Below are positions 23,838 to 31,739 of a stretch of DNA of 64,000 nucleotides, piece after piece; positions within the stretch are counted from its first letter, which is position 1, and each line of letters opens with the position of its first letter. The notes under the pieces were generated by a model that was not told where the DNA came from, made no database searches, and was given only the letters and a program-made list of their open reading frames with translations. The stretch covers positions 310,001 through 374,000 of the forward strand of contig NZ_JAGYKG010000004.1 of assembly GCF_018401815.1 (NCBI RefSeq). The letters are read 5' to 3'. A program made the position numbers and the translations under genes. This DNA comes from Nonlabens sp. (GTDB lineage: Bacteria > Bacteroidota > Bacteroidia > Flavobacteriales > Flavobacteriaceae).

Positions 23838-24762
23838 GTTTAAAAAAATAGTTGATCGCATACCCATCATCTCTTGGTTTGTTGCTCTCATTGATAAATG
23901 GAAGTTACCAGGTTTTGAGGGAATGACCTTTTGGGATTTATGGGAGACTTACACTATAGGAATTGTTCAAGGGGCTTTTTCGGCAAGAGCTAGTTCTATA
24001 TCTTATAGTTTTTTTATGGCGATCTTTCCATTTATTCTATTCATTCTTAATTTAATACCTTTTATTCAAATTGATAATTTTCAAGAAGAAGTATTGCTTT
24101 TTGTAAATGATTTATTACCGGCACAAGCCGCGGGAGCATTCGATAATATATTTTCAGAAATTGCTTTACAGGAAAATACAGGGCTTTTAACCATAGCTTT
24201 TTTAACTTCATTATTTTTAATGGCTAATGGAGTCAATGCTATTTTCAATGGTTTTGAACGCAGTTACCATTCCGAATTGAATAGGGGTTTTTTTAGACAA
24301 TATGTTGTTGCTTTAGCAGTTTCTGTTATGTTGGTTATTTTTCTTTTTCTAGGGGTAGTATTAGCAGGGGTGGTTGAATATTGGATAGCAGCGCTTAGAG
24401 CACGAGATTTTATGACTCAAGATTCCATGGAAATCTGGTTGAAGCTTATCAGATACATCACTTTAATAATGATGCTCTTCATATTTGTTTGTACCTTGTA
24501 TTATACGGGTACTAAAGAAGGAAGGACGACGAGGTTTTTATCAATAGGGGCTTTGTTAACTACAGGGTTGATTATTTTATTCTCCTATCTTTATGGGATT
24601 TATATTGATAACTTTTCTTCCTATAACGAGATTTATGGTTCCATTGGCGCGTTACTTATTTTAATGGTCTATATATGGCTTAATGCTAACCTGTTACTGC
24701 TGGGGTTTGAATTAAATGCATCTCTTCGGGCCTTAAAGGCACGGAATTTGGAAACAGTGTAG
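23830..24762 (+). CDS. YihY/BrkB-family inner-membrane protein
   Basis: A 310-residue membrane protein with about six hydrophobic segments and the family features AFSARASSISYSFFMAIFPF near residue 50 and YGSIGALLILMVYIWLNA near the C-terminus. Members were once misnamed ribonuclease BN; the function is unsettled. The ATG at 23830 overlaps the nadC stop by 8 bp; a TTG three bases earlier is also possible. It is co-transcribed with nadC. Confidence 0.88.
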   Translation: MSRFKKIVDRIPIISWFVALIDKWKLPGFEGMTFWDLWETYTIGIVQGAFSARASSISYSFFMAIFPFILFILNLIPFIQIDNFQEEVLLFVNDLLPAQAAGAFDNIFSEIALQENTGLLTIAFLTSLFLMANGVNAIFNGFERSYHSELNRGFFRQYVVALAVSVMLVIFLFLGVVLAGVVEYWIAALRARDFMTQDSMEIWLKLIRYITLIMMLFIFVCTLYYTGTKEGRTTRFLSIGALLTTGLIILFSYLYGIYIDNFSSYNEIYGSIGALLILMVYIWLNANLLLLGFELNASLRALKARNLETV

Positions 24763-24790
24763 TATATTTAAAAACTAAAAATTTAAAAAA

Positions 24791-25354
24791 ATGAAAAAAT
24801 TACTTTTAGCGGCTATAGCACTTTTAGGTACTTATACTGCAACTGGTCAAAAAACAATTGAAGGGGTAACTGTAGAAAAGAATATTACTGTTGCCGGACA
24901 AGAACTAGATTTGAATGGAGCTGGTTTAAGAGAGAAACTCTGGTATAATCTGTACGTTGGAGCTCTTTATGTAAATACCAAGTCTAGAGATGGTAATGCG
25001 CTTGTTAAAGCAGACAAAGCTATGGCCATCACTTTAGACATTACTGATGAAGTAGTCACTCAAGAAAAAATGAAGACTTCTGTAGAAGATGGCTTTGGTG
25101 ATAGTTGTACTTCTAAGGAGCGCAAGGCTATACAATCTGAAATCAATGAATTTATAGGTTTCTTTAGCCAACCTATTGTGAAAGGGGATCATTTTGAAAT
25201 CGCTTACATTCCTGGAAAAGGTACCTTAGTATCTAAAAATGCTAAGTATATAGGTACGATAAAGGGGCTTCAATTTAAAAAAGGATTGTTTGGGATATGG
25301 TTAGGAAATGATCCTGTGGATGAAGATCTTAAAGAGGGAATGCTCAACGGATAA
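24791..25354 (+). CDS. Secreted chalcone-isomerase-like domain protein
   Basis: A 187-residue periplasmic protein with a signal peptide (residues 1-19, ending in ATGQ). The chalcone isomerase-like domain is visible as EGVTVEKNITVAGQELDLNGAGLREK, the LWYNLYVGALYV segment and a C-terminal FKKGLFGIWLGNDPVDEDLK. Bacterial members are not known to isomerise flavonoids; a lipid- or small-ligand-binding role is possible. It is followed by a strong terminator. Confidence 0.85.
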   Translation: MKKLLLAAIALLGTYTATGQKTIEGVTVEKNITVAGQELDLNGAGLREKLWYNLYVGALYVNTKSRDGNALVKADKAMAITLDITDEVVTQEKMKTSVEDGFGDSCTSKERKAIQSEINEFIGFFSQPIVKGDHFEIAYIPGKGTLVSKNAKYIGTIKGLQFKKGLFGIWLGNDPVDEDLKEGMLNG

Positions 25355-25376
25355 TTCTTTTATGTACTACCCTATA

Positions 25377-25410
25377 AAGCCCATGTATCTTTCATGGGCT
25401 TCCTATTTTT
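25377..25410 (+). terminator. Intrinsic terminator after the chalcone-isomerase-like gene
   Basis: The arms AAGCCCATG (25377-25385) and CATGGGCTT (25393-25401) form a 9-bp perfect stem with a 7-base loop, followed by CCTATTTTT. Confidence 0.75.
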
Positions 25411-25696
25411 GGAACCTAATGAATTAGGTAATTACCTTAGTGATACTGTTTTTTGCTTTTGCGAAAGCAAATTGTCAAGTAGCCATCGCTACATGAAAAA
25501 CTGTTAGTGATGAAATAGAAATTCTAAAACCTCATGTAGAAAGCTATACAAGAGAGGAGAAAATTTATGGCAAAGTACCTTAGTGGATTATTAAACAATC
25601 TCAATCTTATCAATATTGTTTTCGGCTCCTAAATGTAGAGAAGGTGTTGAAGTTCCCCCTGATAAATATGTATTTTTACTCACTATTAAAATTAGG
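25411..25696. other. Intergenic stretch with possible gene remnant
   Basis: Contains palindrome copy 9. At roughly 25500-25585 a plus frame between stops reads KTVSDEIEILKPHVESYTRE..., which looks coding-like, but it has no start and stops after 28 residues. A 21-codon frame MAKYLSGLLNN at 25567-25632 is preceded by AGGAG. Either could be a decayed gene; neither is called. Confidence 0.4.
25453..25470. repeat. Palindrome family copy 9 (one mismatch, intergenic)
   Basis: The core at 25455-25468 is GCTTTTGCGAAAGC, one base from consensus, and the flanks extend the dyad to TTGC...GCAA. It lies about 50 bp after the terminator of the preceding gene. Confidence 0.8.
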
Positions 25697-26107
25697 ATGA
25701 CGTATACAACCGAAGAGAAGAAACATATCATTAGTGAGTTGATCCTAATGGCATTCGTCGATAATCGTTTGCAAAAGGAAGAAATAGCCTTTGTCACATC
25801 TGTTGGGAAACGAATGGAATTGAGTGATGAAGAGATCAACTATTTGTTGACACATCCGGAAGAGTTATCCATATCTACTCCTAAGGATTACAACAAGCGC
25901 ATTATACATTTTCATAGAATGATGTTGATGATGCACATAGACGGTCATGTAGATGAACAAGAATTACAGCTCTTACACGAAGTAGCCTTGCAGTACGGCT
26001 TTAGAAAGACTACAGTTGACACATTACTTCAAAGCATGATAAAATACCCGCATGGAGAAATACCAGTGTCAGAATTGATGCAAATACACACGCGAAACAG
26101 TAATTAA
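25697..26107 (+). CDS. TerB-like helical protein
   Basis: A 136-residue soluble, all-helical protein. The pattern LILMAFVDNRLQKEEIAFV in the first third and MMHIDGHVDEQELQLLHEVA in the second resembles the paired acidic D-G-x-(6-8)-E motifs of TerB-like proteins, which may bind metal. I chose the ATG at 25697 because the upstream extension to 25616 is unlike protein. It lies convergent to trmL. The function is unknown. Confidence 0.7.
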   Translation: MTYTTEEKKHIISELILMAFVDNRLQKEEIAFVTSVGKRMELSDEEINYLLTHPEELSISTPKDYNKRIIHFHRMMLMMHIDGHVDEQELQLLHEVALQYGFRKTTVDTLLQSMIKYPHGEIPVSELMQIHTRNSN

Positions 26108-26184
26108 TTGGGGGCTATTATTTCCATCAACTAAGAGAAATAAGATTCATTGCATGACTCAACTAGTCCTTTAAGGGTTTTGTT

Positions 26185-26640
26185 TTAGGAGCGCAACTGA
26201 CGCAAGCCTTCATATGTGACGACGGCAACAGCATTAGCTAAATTGATACTGCGTAGGTGCTCGCTGTATTGAGGTATTTTGTATAAATCATTTTTAAATC
26301 GTTCTGTGATAGTGCTAGGAAGGCCTTTAGACTCTTTTCCGAAAACCAACATAACGTCTTTTTGATAAGGAATTTCTGTGTAGTCTTTAGTACCATAGCT
26401 GCTCAAAAACACCATTTTTCTATTCTTGTTCTTCTCAAAAAAATCCTCGGTATCTTCATAAATAGTAAGTTCGATATGCTGCCAATAATCTAAACCGGCT
26501 CTTTTTAAACGCTTATCAGTTAATTCAAATCCGAATGGTTTTACTAAGTGTAACTGGGACGCGGTGGCCAGACTCAACCGACCTATGTTTCCTGTATTGG
26601 TATGAATTTCTGGTTCGATAAGAACAATATGCAACGACAT
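26185..26640 (-). CDS. trmL: tRNA (cytidine(34)-2'-O)-methyltransferase TrmL
   Basis: A 151-residue minimal SPOUT methyltransferase for tRNA wobble position 34. Seen: VLIEPEIHTNTGNIGRL at the N-terminus, LVFGKESKGLP near residue 99 and the knot motif RSINLANAVAVVTYEGLRQ at the C-terminus. The length is typical. It is divergent from the alcohol dehydrogenase gene, with palindrome copy 10 between them. Confidence 0.94.
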   Translation of the reverse strand: MSLHIVLIEPEIHTNTGNIGRLSLATASQLHLVKPFGFELTDKRLKRAGLDYWQHIELTIYEDTEDFFEKNKNRKMVFLSSYGTKDYTEIPYQKDVMLVFGKESKGLPSTITERFKNDLYKIPQYSEHLRSINLANAVAVVTYEGLRQLRS

Positions 26641-26688
26641 GTATTTTTTTAAAAGACAAATATAGGAGGAAAGAGGCTCTTATAATCC

Positions 26689-26706
26689 CCGCTTTCGCGA
26701 AAGCGG
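26689..26706. repeat. Palindrome family copy 10 (18-bp perfect, intergenic)
   Basis: CCGCTTTCGCGAAAGCGG lies between the divergent trmL and alcohol dehydrogenase genes, 49 bp from the trmL start. The dyad breaks outside the 18 bp. Confidence 0.95.
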
Positions 26707-26837
26707 AACAATTATCCAAAAAAATAGTAGTCACCGAGCTGCTTTAACTCCTCATTAACCTCAATAACCTGTATTGATGAGTACTTTTATAAAAAAATAG
26801 TCCTGACAACAGGTACCAACAACTTAAAAATAAAATA

Positions 26838-27896
26838 ATGCAACAGATAAAAGCTTACGGCGCTATTAATAAAGATGCAGATTTAAAAGAAATGACAATC
26901 ACACGTCGCGATCTAAATGACAATGATGTTTCTATTGATATACTCTATTGTGGTGTGTGTCACAGTGATATACATGCGAAAAATAACGATTGGGGGAATG
27001 CAAAATACCCTATTGTTCCAGGACATGAGATTGTAGGGAGAGTGTTAGAAGTTGGAAATAAGGTTGCTACTTATAAAAAAGGAGATCTTGTAGGAGTGGG
27101 CTGTATGGTAGACTCCTGTCAAACCTGCAGCGCTTGTCAAGACGATTTAGAGCAATTTTGCGAAAACGGAATGACTGGAACATATAATGGAAAAGATCGT
27201 ATAGGTGGAGCCGAAAGCGATCATACTTTTGGAGGTTATTCTACCAGCATTACGGTAAGAGAAGAATTTGTTTTAACCATACCTGAAAACTTGGACCTAA
27301 AGGCTGCTGCTCCTCTATTATGTGCTGGAATTACTACGTTCTCTCCTTTAAACCATTGGAAGGTTAAAAAAGGTGATAAAGTTGGAGTCGTAGGTTTGGG
27401 AGGATTAGGACATATGGGTATTAAGTTTGCTGCTGCAATGGGTGCAGAAACTATAATGATTACTACTTCTCCGAGTAAAGCTGGTGATGCAAAAAGACTT
27501 GGAGCAAGTGGTGTGCTTATTTCAAATAACGCACAGGAAATGAAAGAGCATCACGCTTCTTTTGATTTTATCTTGAATACGGTTCCGGTAAAGCACGATA
27601 TCAATCCGTATTTAAATTTATTAAAACGCGATGCTACTATGTGTATGGTAGGAGCTATTGAGCCTTTAGAGCCTATGCACGGTGGTAGCTTGATTCTTGG
27701 AAGAAAAAGAGTGGCAGGTTCCTTAATAGGCGGAATTAAAGAAACACAACAAATGCTTGATTTTTGTGGGGATAACAACATTGTTTGTGACGTAGAAATG
27801 ATCTCAATAGAGGAGATCAATCAGGCGTATAAAAGAGTGCAAGAAAACGATGTCAACTACCGTTTTGTAATAGATATGAAGTCATTAAAAAACTAA
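26838..27896 (+). CDS. Zinc-dependent NAD(P) alcohol dehydrogenase (CAD family)
   Basis: A 352-residue medium-chain dehydrogenase. Catalytic zinc ligands lie in YCGVCHSDIH and GHEIVGRV, and structural zinc cysteines in GCMVDSCQTCSACQ...C near residue 95. The nucleotide-binding motif is GLGGLGHMG near 188. It matches the YahK/cinnamyl alcohol dehydrogenase type, which reduces a wide range of aldehydes, usually with NADPH. The specific substrate is unknown. A clear terminator follows. Confidence 0.92.
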   Translation: MQQIKAYGAINKDADLKEMTITRRDLNDNDVSIDILYCGVCHSDIHAKNNDWGNAKYPIVPGHEIVGRVLEVGNKVATYKKGDLVGVGCMVDSCQTCSACQDDLEQFCENGMTGTYNGKDRIGGAESDHTFGGYSTSITVREEFVLTIPENLDLKAAAPLLCAGITTFSPLNHWKVKKGDKVGVVGLGGLGHMGIKFAAAMGAETIMITTSPSKAGDAKRLGASGVLISNNAQEMKEHHASFDFILNTVPVKHDINPYLNLLKRDATMCMVGAIEPLEPMHGGSLILGRKRVAGSLIGGIKETQQMLDFCGDNNIVCDVEMISIEEINQAYKRVQENDVNYRFVIDMKSLKN

Positions 27897-27917
27897 CAAT
27901 TCTTTTTTCTGTGTTAT

Positions 27918-27948
27918 AAAGGCTGTTTATAAAACGGCCTTTTTTTTA
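27918..27948 (+). terminator. Strong intrinsic terminator after alcohol dehydrogenase gene
   Basis: AAAGGCTGTTT (27918-27928) pairs with AAACGGCCTTT (27932-27942) through an 11-bp stem with one G-U pair, and the T-run continues to 27947. Confidence 0.88.
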
Positions 27949-28018
27949 GGTTTTGGAGACTACTGTTTTATTTTAACTCAGGATATAGTAGTTTTACAAC
28001 TTAACAACACCCTTATTT

Positions 28019-29008
28019 ATGCATTCTTTTACGGTACAACAAATCAACGACATTCTTCAAGGAGAATTGATCGGAAATACAACACAACGCATTACAGGAG
28101 TAGAAGAAATAAGAAACGCCTCTCTTGGCGATTTAACATTTATAGGCAATAATAAGTATGCTAAATTTTGGTTTGACTCCAAGGCGTCAGTAGCAATCAT
28201 TAATGATAATATCGTTTTAGATCCGGGCAGTAATCGGGCTTTTGTAAAAGTAAAAAACGCAGATCTTGCTATGGCTAAGCTTTTAGAAGCTTTTCAACCT
28301 CCCACTCCTATTTTTGATCAGGCCATCCACCCAACGGCGGTTATTCATGAAACAGCTCGTATAGGTGAAGGTGTTCAGATTGGAGCACATTGTTACATCG
28401 GTAAAAATGTCGTTTTAGGTAATGGAGTTACGTTATACCACAATGTTAGCGTGTTTGATGATACTACTATAGGAGCTAATACTATTGCTTGGTCTGGAAC
28501 AGTTATAAGAGAACGCTCTCAAATAGGCGCACAGTGTATTTTTCATAATAATGTAAGTATTGGCGCAGACGGTTTCGGATATCGACCAGCTGATGATGGT
28601 CGAGGTCTGGTTAAAATACCACATATAGGAAATGTGGTCATAGGTAATGGTGTTGAAATAGGAGCCAACTCCTGCGTAGATCGTGCTAAATTTAATTCTA
28701 CCATAATAGGAGATGGTTGTAAAATAGATAACTTGGTGCAGATCGCACACAATTGTATTATGGGAAGGTCTTGTATTATGGCAGGTCATAGTGGTCTGGC
28801 GGGGTCTGTAACCTTAGGAGATGGAGTAATTATAGGAGGTAGTGCCAGTATAAAGGATCACACCACTATTGGTTCTGGAGCAACAGTAGGCGCAGGAAGT
28901 GGTGTTATAAATGATGTAAAGGCAGGTCAGACGGTATTGGGCTATCCTGCGACCGACTCAAGAGATATGCTCAAGCAATGGGTGGCTTTACGTAGATTAG
29001 CTAAATAG
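28019..29008 (+). CDS. lpxD: UDP-3-O-acylglucosamine N-acyltransferase LpxD
   Basis: A 329-residue left-handed beta-helix acyltransferase that adds the N-linked acyl chain in lipid A synthesis. The N-terminal LpxD domain (residues 1-95, ITGVEEIRNASLGDLTFI) is followed by hexapeptide repeats. The catalytic histidine region reads DNLVQIAHNCIMG near residue 240. GADGFGYRP near residue 182 is also characteristic. Bacteroidetes often carry more than one such protein, so a paralogous role is possible. Confidence 0.9.
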   Translation: MHSFTVQQINDILQGELIGNTTQRITGVEEIRNASLGDLTFIGNNKYAKFWFDSKASVAIINDNIVLDPGSNRAFVKVKNADLAMAKLLEAFQPPTPIFDQAIHPTAVIHETARIGEGVQIGAHCYIGKNVVLGNGVTLYHNVSVFDDTTIGANTIAWSGTVIRERSQIGAQCIFHNNVSIGADGFGYRPADDGRGLVKIPHIGNVVIGNGVEIGANSCVDRAKFNSTIIGDGCKIDNLVQIAHNCIMGRSCIMAGHSGLAGSVTLGDGVIIGGSASIKDHTTIGSGATVGAGSGVINDVKAGQTVLGYPATDSRDMLKQWVALRRLAK

Positions 29009-29483
29009 TGCGCTAACAGTTGTTTATTCTATCGCATGCGTAATTAATAGTAGTGTTACAAGTTCCACCAAAATCATCCTCAGTTTATAGATTAATTGTG
29101 CCGTCATTTAAAATGCGCGTATGAATTTAGAGCGCTTATCAGTAATTTGTAGGACATTTCCTACTTACAATTTTATGATGCTTTTGATGCGCCGCATTAC
29201 CACCCTTTTTATAGAGGCAAGACTAAACTGATTAGGTACCCCTCGCCTGAGGATTTATGTTGCCTGCAGGTTTTTATTCAATTAGAGGTCAGAACAGGTA
29301 TAGGTTTTTACAAATTTTTCTTTGCTTATCACTTTCGTGCCAATCGATAGTGGTGTTTTTTTGTAACTTAAATCATTAATCATTGTTTTAGCCCTTTAAA
29401 AAAAATGATAATTGCTCTTCGTATTTTAACATTTCTTCCTTTATAAATAATGTATTTTTGCGCCGCCTTAAAAAGAGGAGCAC
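29009..29483. other. Intergenic region before the J-domain gene
   Basis: A 475-bp stretch. The only clear element is TATTTTTG at 29453-29460, a -7-like promoter 24 bp before the J-domain/KTSC gene; no TTG is at the right spacing. No open frame of interest was seen. Confidence 0.5.
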
Positions 29484-29939
29484 ATGAAGCGTATCAATCA
29501 GTACAAAAAGATGTTTAACGTAGATAAAGACATCGATCTTAAAGAGTTAAAGAAAACGTATCGCAATTTAGTAAAAGAGTGGCATCCAGATAAATTCCAA
29601 GATGGGGATGAAAAGAGGGATGAAGCCGAGGTAATGAGCCGTGAAATTATAGATGGTTACCACTTTCTAGTAAGTATTGCTCCAGAAACGAAACAAGCAA
29701 ATATCGCTGAGTATACAGCAACTATTACCAATACAGGAATCCAAGACTTTGATCATAAAGGTCGAGTATTAGAAATAGTTTTTACTGACGGCACAACTTA
29801 TGAGTATTTTGGAGTGGATGTAAAAATGTATAAGAAATTGATCAACGCAGATAATCGTTATAGATTTGCAAAGCGAAATATCTTTAACAACTTCTTATAC
29901 CGGAAATCAAAAAAGGATTTGGACTTACAAGAAGCATAG
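29484..29939 (+). CDS. J-domain / KTSC-domain protein
   Basis: A 151-residue protein joining two small domains. Residues about 3-65 are a DnaJ-type J domain with the HPDK motif (KEWHPDKFQDG) that stimulates Hsp70 ATPase. Residues about 80-140 are a KTSC-like domain (VLEIVFTDGTTYEYFGVDVKMYKKL), a fold of unknown function often found alone or next to nucleic-acid or chaperone genes. It may recruit DnaK to a KTSC ligand. It has no membrane segment. Confidence 0.82.
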   Translation: MKRINQYKKMFNVDKDIDLKELKKTYRNLVKEWHPDKFQDGDEKRDEAEVMSREIIDGYHFLVSIAPETKQANIAEYTATITNTGIQDFDHKGRVLEIVFTDGTTYEYFGVDVKMYKKLINADNRYRFAKRNIFNNFLYRKSKKDLDLQEA

Positions 29940-30097
29940 GCATATAGATCCTTTAAGCCTAAATAAGCAATACGTATTATTTAGGTCAAGATAGGGTAAA
30001 AGCCTTTTGTAGCGTCAGTCTAAAAAATTGCATCACAATTGGTTGCACTAACTATAAGTATTTCAATAATATATAGATGATTTTAGGTGTATTTTAT

Positions 30098-30126
30098 TTG
30101 TACTTGAAATAAAATGATTACTTTTG
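30098..30126 (+). promoter_or_regulatory. Flavobacterial-type promoter upstream of cspA
   Basis: TTG at 30098-30100 and TACTTTTG at 30119-30126 with an 18-bp spacer match the Bacteroidetes promoter consensus. The expected transcript would begin near 30132 and include the small upstream frame. Confidence 0.65.
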
Positions 30127-30143
30127 CTATATGATTGGAGCAT

Positions 30144-30266
30144 ATGATCATAAAATTTAGTAGGATTTCTTATTTATTTTTTATCATTTTTCTAGTTATA
30201 TCGAGTTTTTCTATGGTGAATACTCTTGTAGAGGAGCTTTTCAAACTAAATAAGAAGTATTATTAA
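30144..30266 (+). CDS. Possible 40-aa membrane peptide in the cspA leader
   Basis: An ATG frame reading MIIKFSRISYLFFIIFLVIS... has one hydrophobic helix and ends KLNKKYY, 15 bp before cspA. It lies just downstream of the promoter. It may be a leader peptide or a small membrane protein, or it may be chance in AT-rich DNA. Confidence 0.35.
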   Translation: MIIKFSRISYLFFIIFLVISSFSMVNTLVEELFKLNKKYY

Positions 30267-30281
30267 TTTAAATTATTACAA

Positions 30282-30476
30282 ATGAGTACAGGTACAGTAA
30301 AATTTTTCAATGACGCAAAAGGATTTGGATTTATCACAGAAGAAGGATCAGGTCAGGAACATTTTGCACACGTAACAGGTTTAATCGACGAGATCCGTGA
30401 AGGTGACAAAGTTGAATTTGAACTTAAAGAAGGAAAAAAAGGTTTAAATGCCGTTAATGTTAGAGTAATCGATTAA
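30282..30476 (+). CDS. Cold-shock protein, CspA family
   Basis: A 64-residue OB-fold RNA chaperone with both RNP motifs, KGFGFITEE (RNP1) and EHFAHVT (RNP2, with H in place of the usual V). It melts RNA structure at low temperature or during growth. It is monocistronic, with a long leader and its own terminator. Confidence 0.95.
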   Translation: MSTGTVKFFNDAKGFGFITEEGSGQEHFAHVTGLIDEIREGDKVEFELKEGKKGLNAVNVRVID

Positions 30477-30500
30477 TTCGATTCTTTAAATTTCTTACAG

Positions 30501-30527
30501 AGCCCGTCTAAATTAGCCGGGCTTTTT
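30501..30527 (+). terminator. Intrinsic terminator of cspA
   Basis: AGCCCG (30501-30506) pairs with CGGGCT (30518-30523) and is followed directly by a run of T residues. Confidence 0.8.
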
Positions 30528-30599
30528 TTATGTCCAGGAATAAGTTTTATTTATAAGAATAGCTCTTTTCAAATTCTTTATTCTACTAGATTTGTACTT

Positions 30600-31520
30600 A
30601 TGAATAGAAGTACGTTGCTCATTGTATTAGCCTTTTTTTCCATTTATGTATTTTGGGGCTCCACTTATTTATGGAACAAGATGGCGGTAAGTGAGTTACC
30701 TCCATTCTTGCTTGCTAGTATTCGCTTTACTTCTGCAGGTACCTTAATATTTATTATAGCTAAGACTTTTGGTTTTAGTTTGCGCATCACTAAAAAGCAG
30801 CTTGGTAATTCTGTTTTAGCAGGTTTTTTATTTCTTGCCTACGGCAATGGTGTTTTTGTTTGGGCTTTAAAATATGTAGATACTAGTTTTGCAGCTTTAT
30901 TAGCCGCTTTACAACCATTGTTTATACTGGTATTAATGAGAACGGTACAACGTAAATCTTTGCAGCCTAAGTCTGTAATAGGGGTGTTGTTAGGATTATC
31001 AGGTATGTGTATTCTGGTCAGTCAAAATGAAATTACTACGAAAGAAGGCGCTTTAACTGGCATTATAATGATCCTTACTTGTATTCTAAGTTGGAGCATA
31101 GCAAGTTTATTTGTGGCAAAGGCTGACCTACCTCAAAATTTCTTTGTTTCTACGGGCTATCAAATGTTAGCCGCCGGCATTATTCTTGGTTTTGCAAGTT
31201 TTGCCTTTAACGAAGTCTGGGCATCTCCTTTAAATTGGAGTTCTTCAGCGTATATATCACTGACCTGTTTGATTTTGTTTGGCAGTATAGCAGCGTTCAC
31301 GTCTTTCAATTTTCTATTAAAGAATATGTCCACAGAAAAAGTGGCGACTTCTTCCTACGTAAACCCGGTAATTGCCATGCTTTTGGGTTGGTATTTTTTG
31401 GAAGAGAGAATAACTACTCAATCCATTATTGCTGCAGCGGTTATGTTAACGGGGGTCTATTTTATTAATAGTCGACAACGCGATAAAAATGAAATCAAGC
31501 CATTTCCCAAAAGTAGATAG
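30600..31520 (+). CDS. EamA/DMT-family transporter
   Basis: A 306-residue inner-membrane protein with about ten hydrophobic segments in two EamA repeats. The first starts near FWGSTYLWNKMAVSELPP and the second near residue 150; the C-terminal repeat ends with the conserved VNPVIAMLLGWYFLEE. The substrate (amino acids, metabolites) is unknown. TAGATTTG at 30587-30594 ends 5 bp before the ATG, so the mRNA may be leaderless. Confidence 0.88.
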   Translation: MNRSTLLIVLAFFSIYVFWGSTYLWNKMAVSELPPFLLASIRFTSAGTLIFIIAKTFGFSLRITKKQLGNSVLAGFLFLAYGNGVFVWALKYVDTSFAALLAALQPLFILVLMRTVQRKSLQPKSVIGVLLGLSGMCILVSQNEITTKEGALTGIIMILTCILSWSIASLFVAKADLPQNFFVSTGYQMLAAGIILGFASFAFNEVWASPLNWSSSAYISLTCLILFGSIAAFTSFNFLLKNMSTEKVATSSYVNPVIAMLLGWYFLEERITTQSIIAAAVMLTGVYFINSRQRDKNEIKPFPKSR

Positions 31521-31609
31521 CCTTAATTTAATGATCTTTAATCGACCTCGCACATCTTTTAAAAACAAATTAATACAGGTCCGAAGTCTTGTAGGGTGTC
31601 TATTGTTAA

Positions 31610-31631
31610 TTTCGCTTTCGCGAAAGCGAAA
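31610..31631. repeat. Palindrome family copy 11 (22-bp perfect, intergenic)
   Basis: Exact core at 31614-31627 with the dyad extended to TTTCGC...GCGAAA, followed by a further GC step. It lies between the DMT transporter gene and the SDR gene, about 110 bp before the latter's start. Confidence 0.93.
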
Positions 31632-31739
31632 GCAGACCTATTCTCCTTAGAAAAGAAATACAAATACGCCTACACTAATTAAAAAAATCCTGTGTAAATC
31701 ATGCTTTTACCGTTAAATTTGTGTCTTTAAAAACTAACT

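Larger units (their letters stand above)
29940..30281. other. Long upstream region of cspA
   Basis: Holds a good promoter (30098-30126), a 40-codon membrane-like frame (30144-30266) and therefore a leader of about 150 bases before cspA, as is common for cold-shock mRNAs that fold in response to temperature. Confidence 0.5.

Noticed and set aside
28433..28789. 118-codon minus-strand frame inside lpxD
   Set aside because: It mirrors the hexapeptide-repeat codons of lpxD on the opposite strand; repetitive codons make long antisense frames likely.
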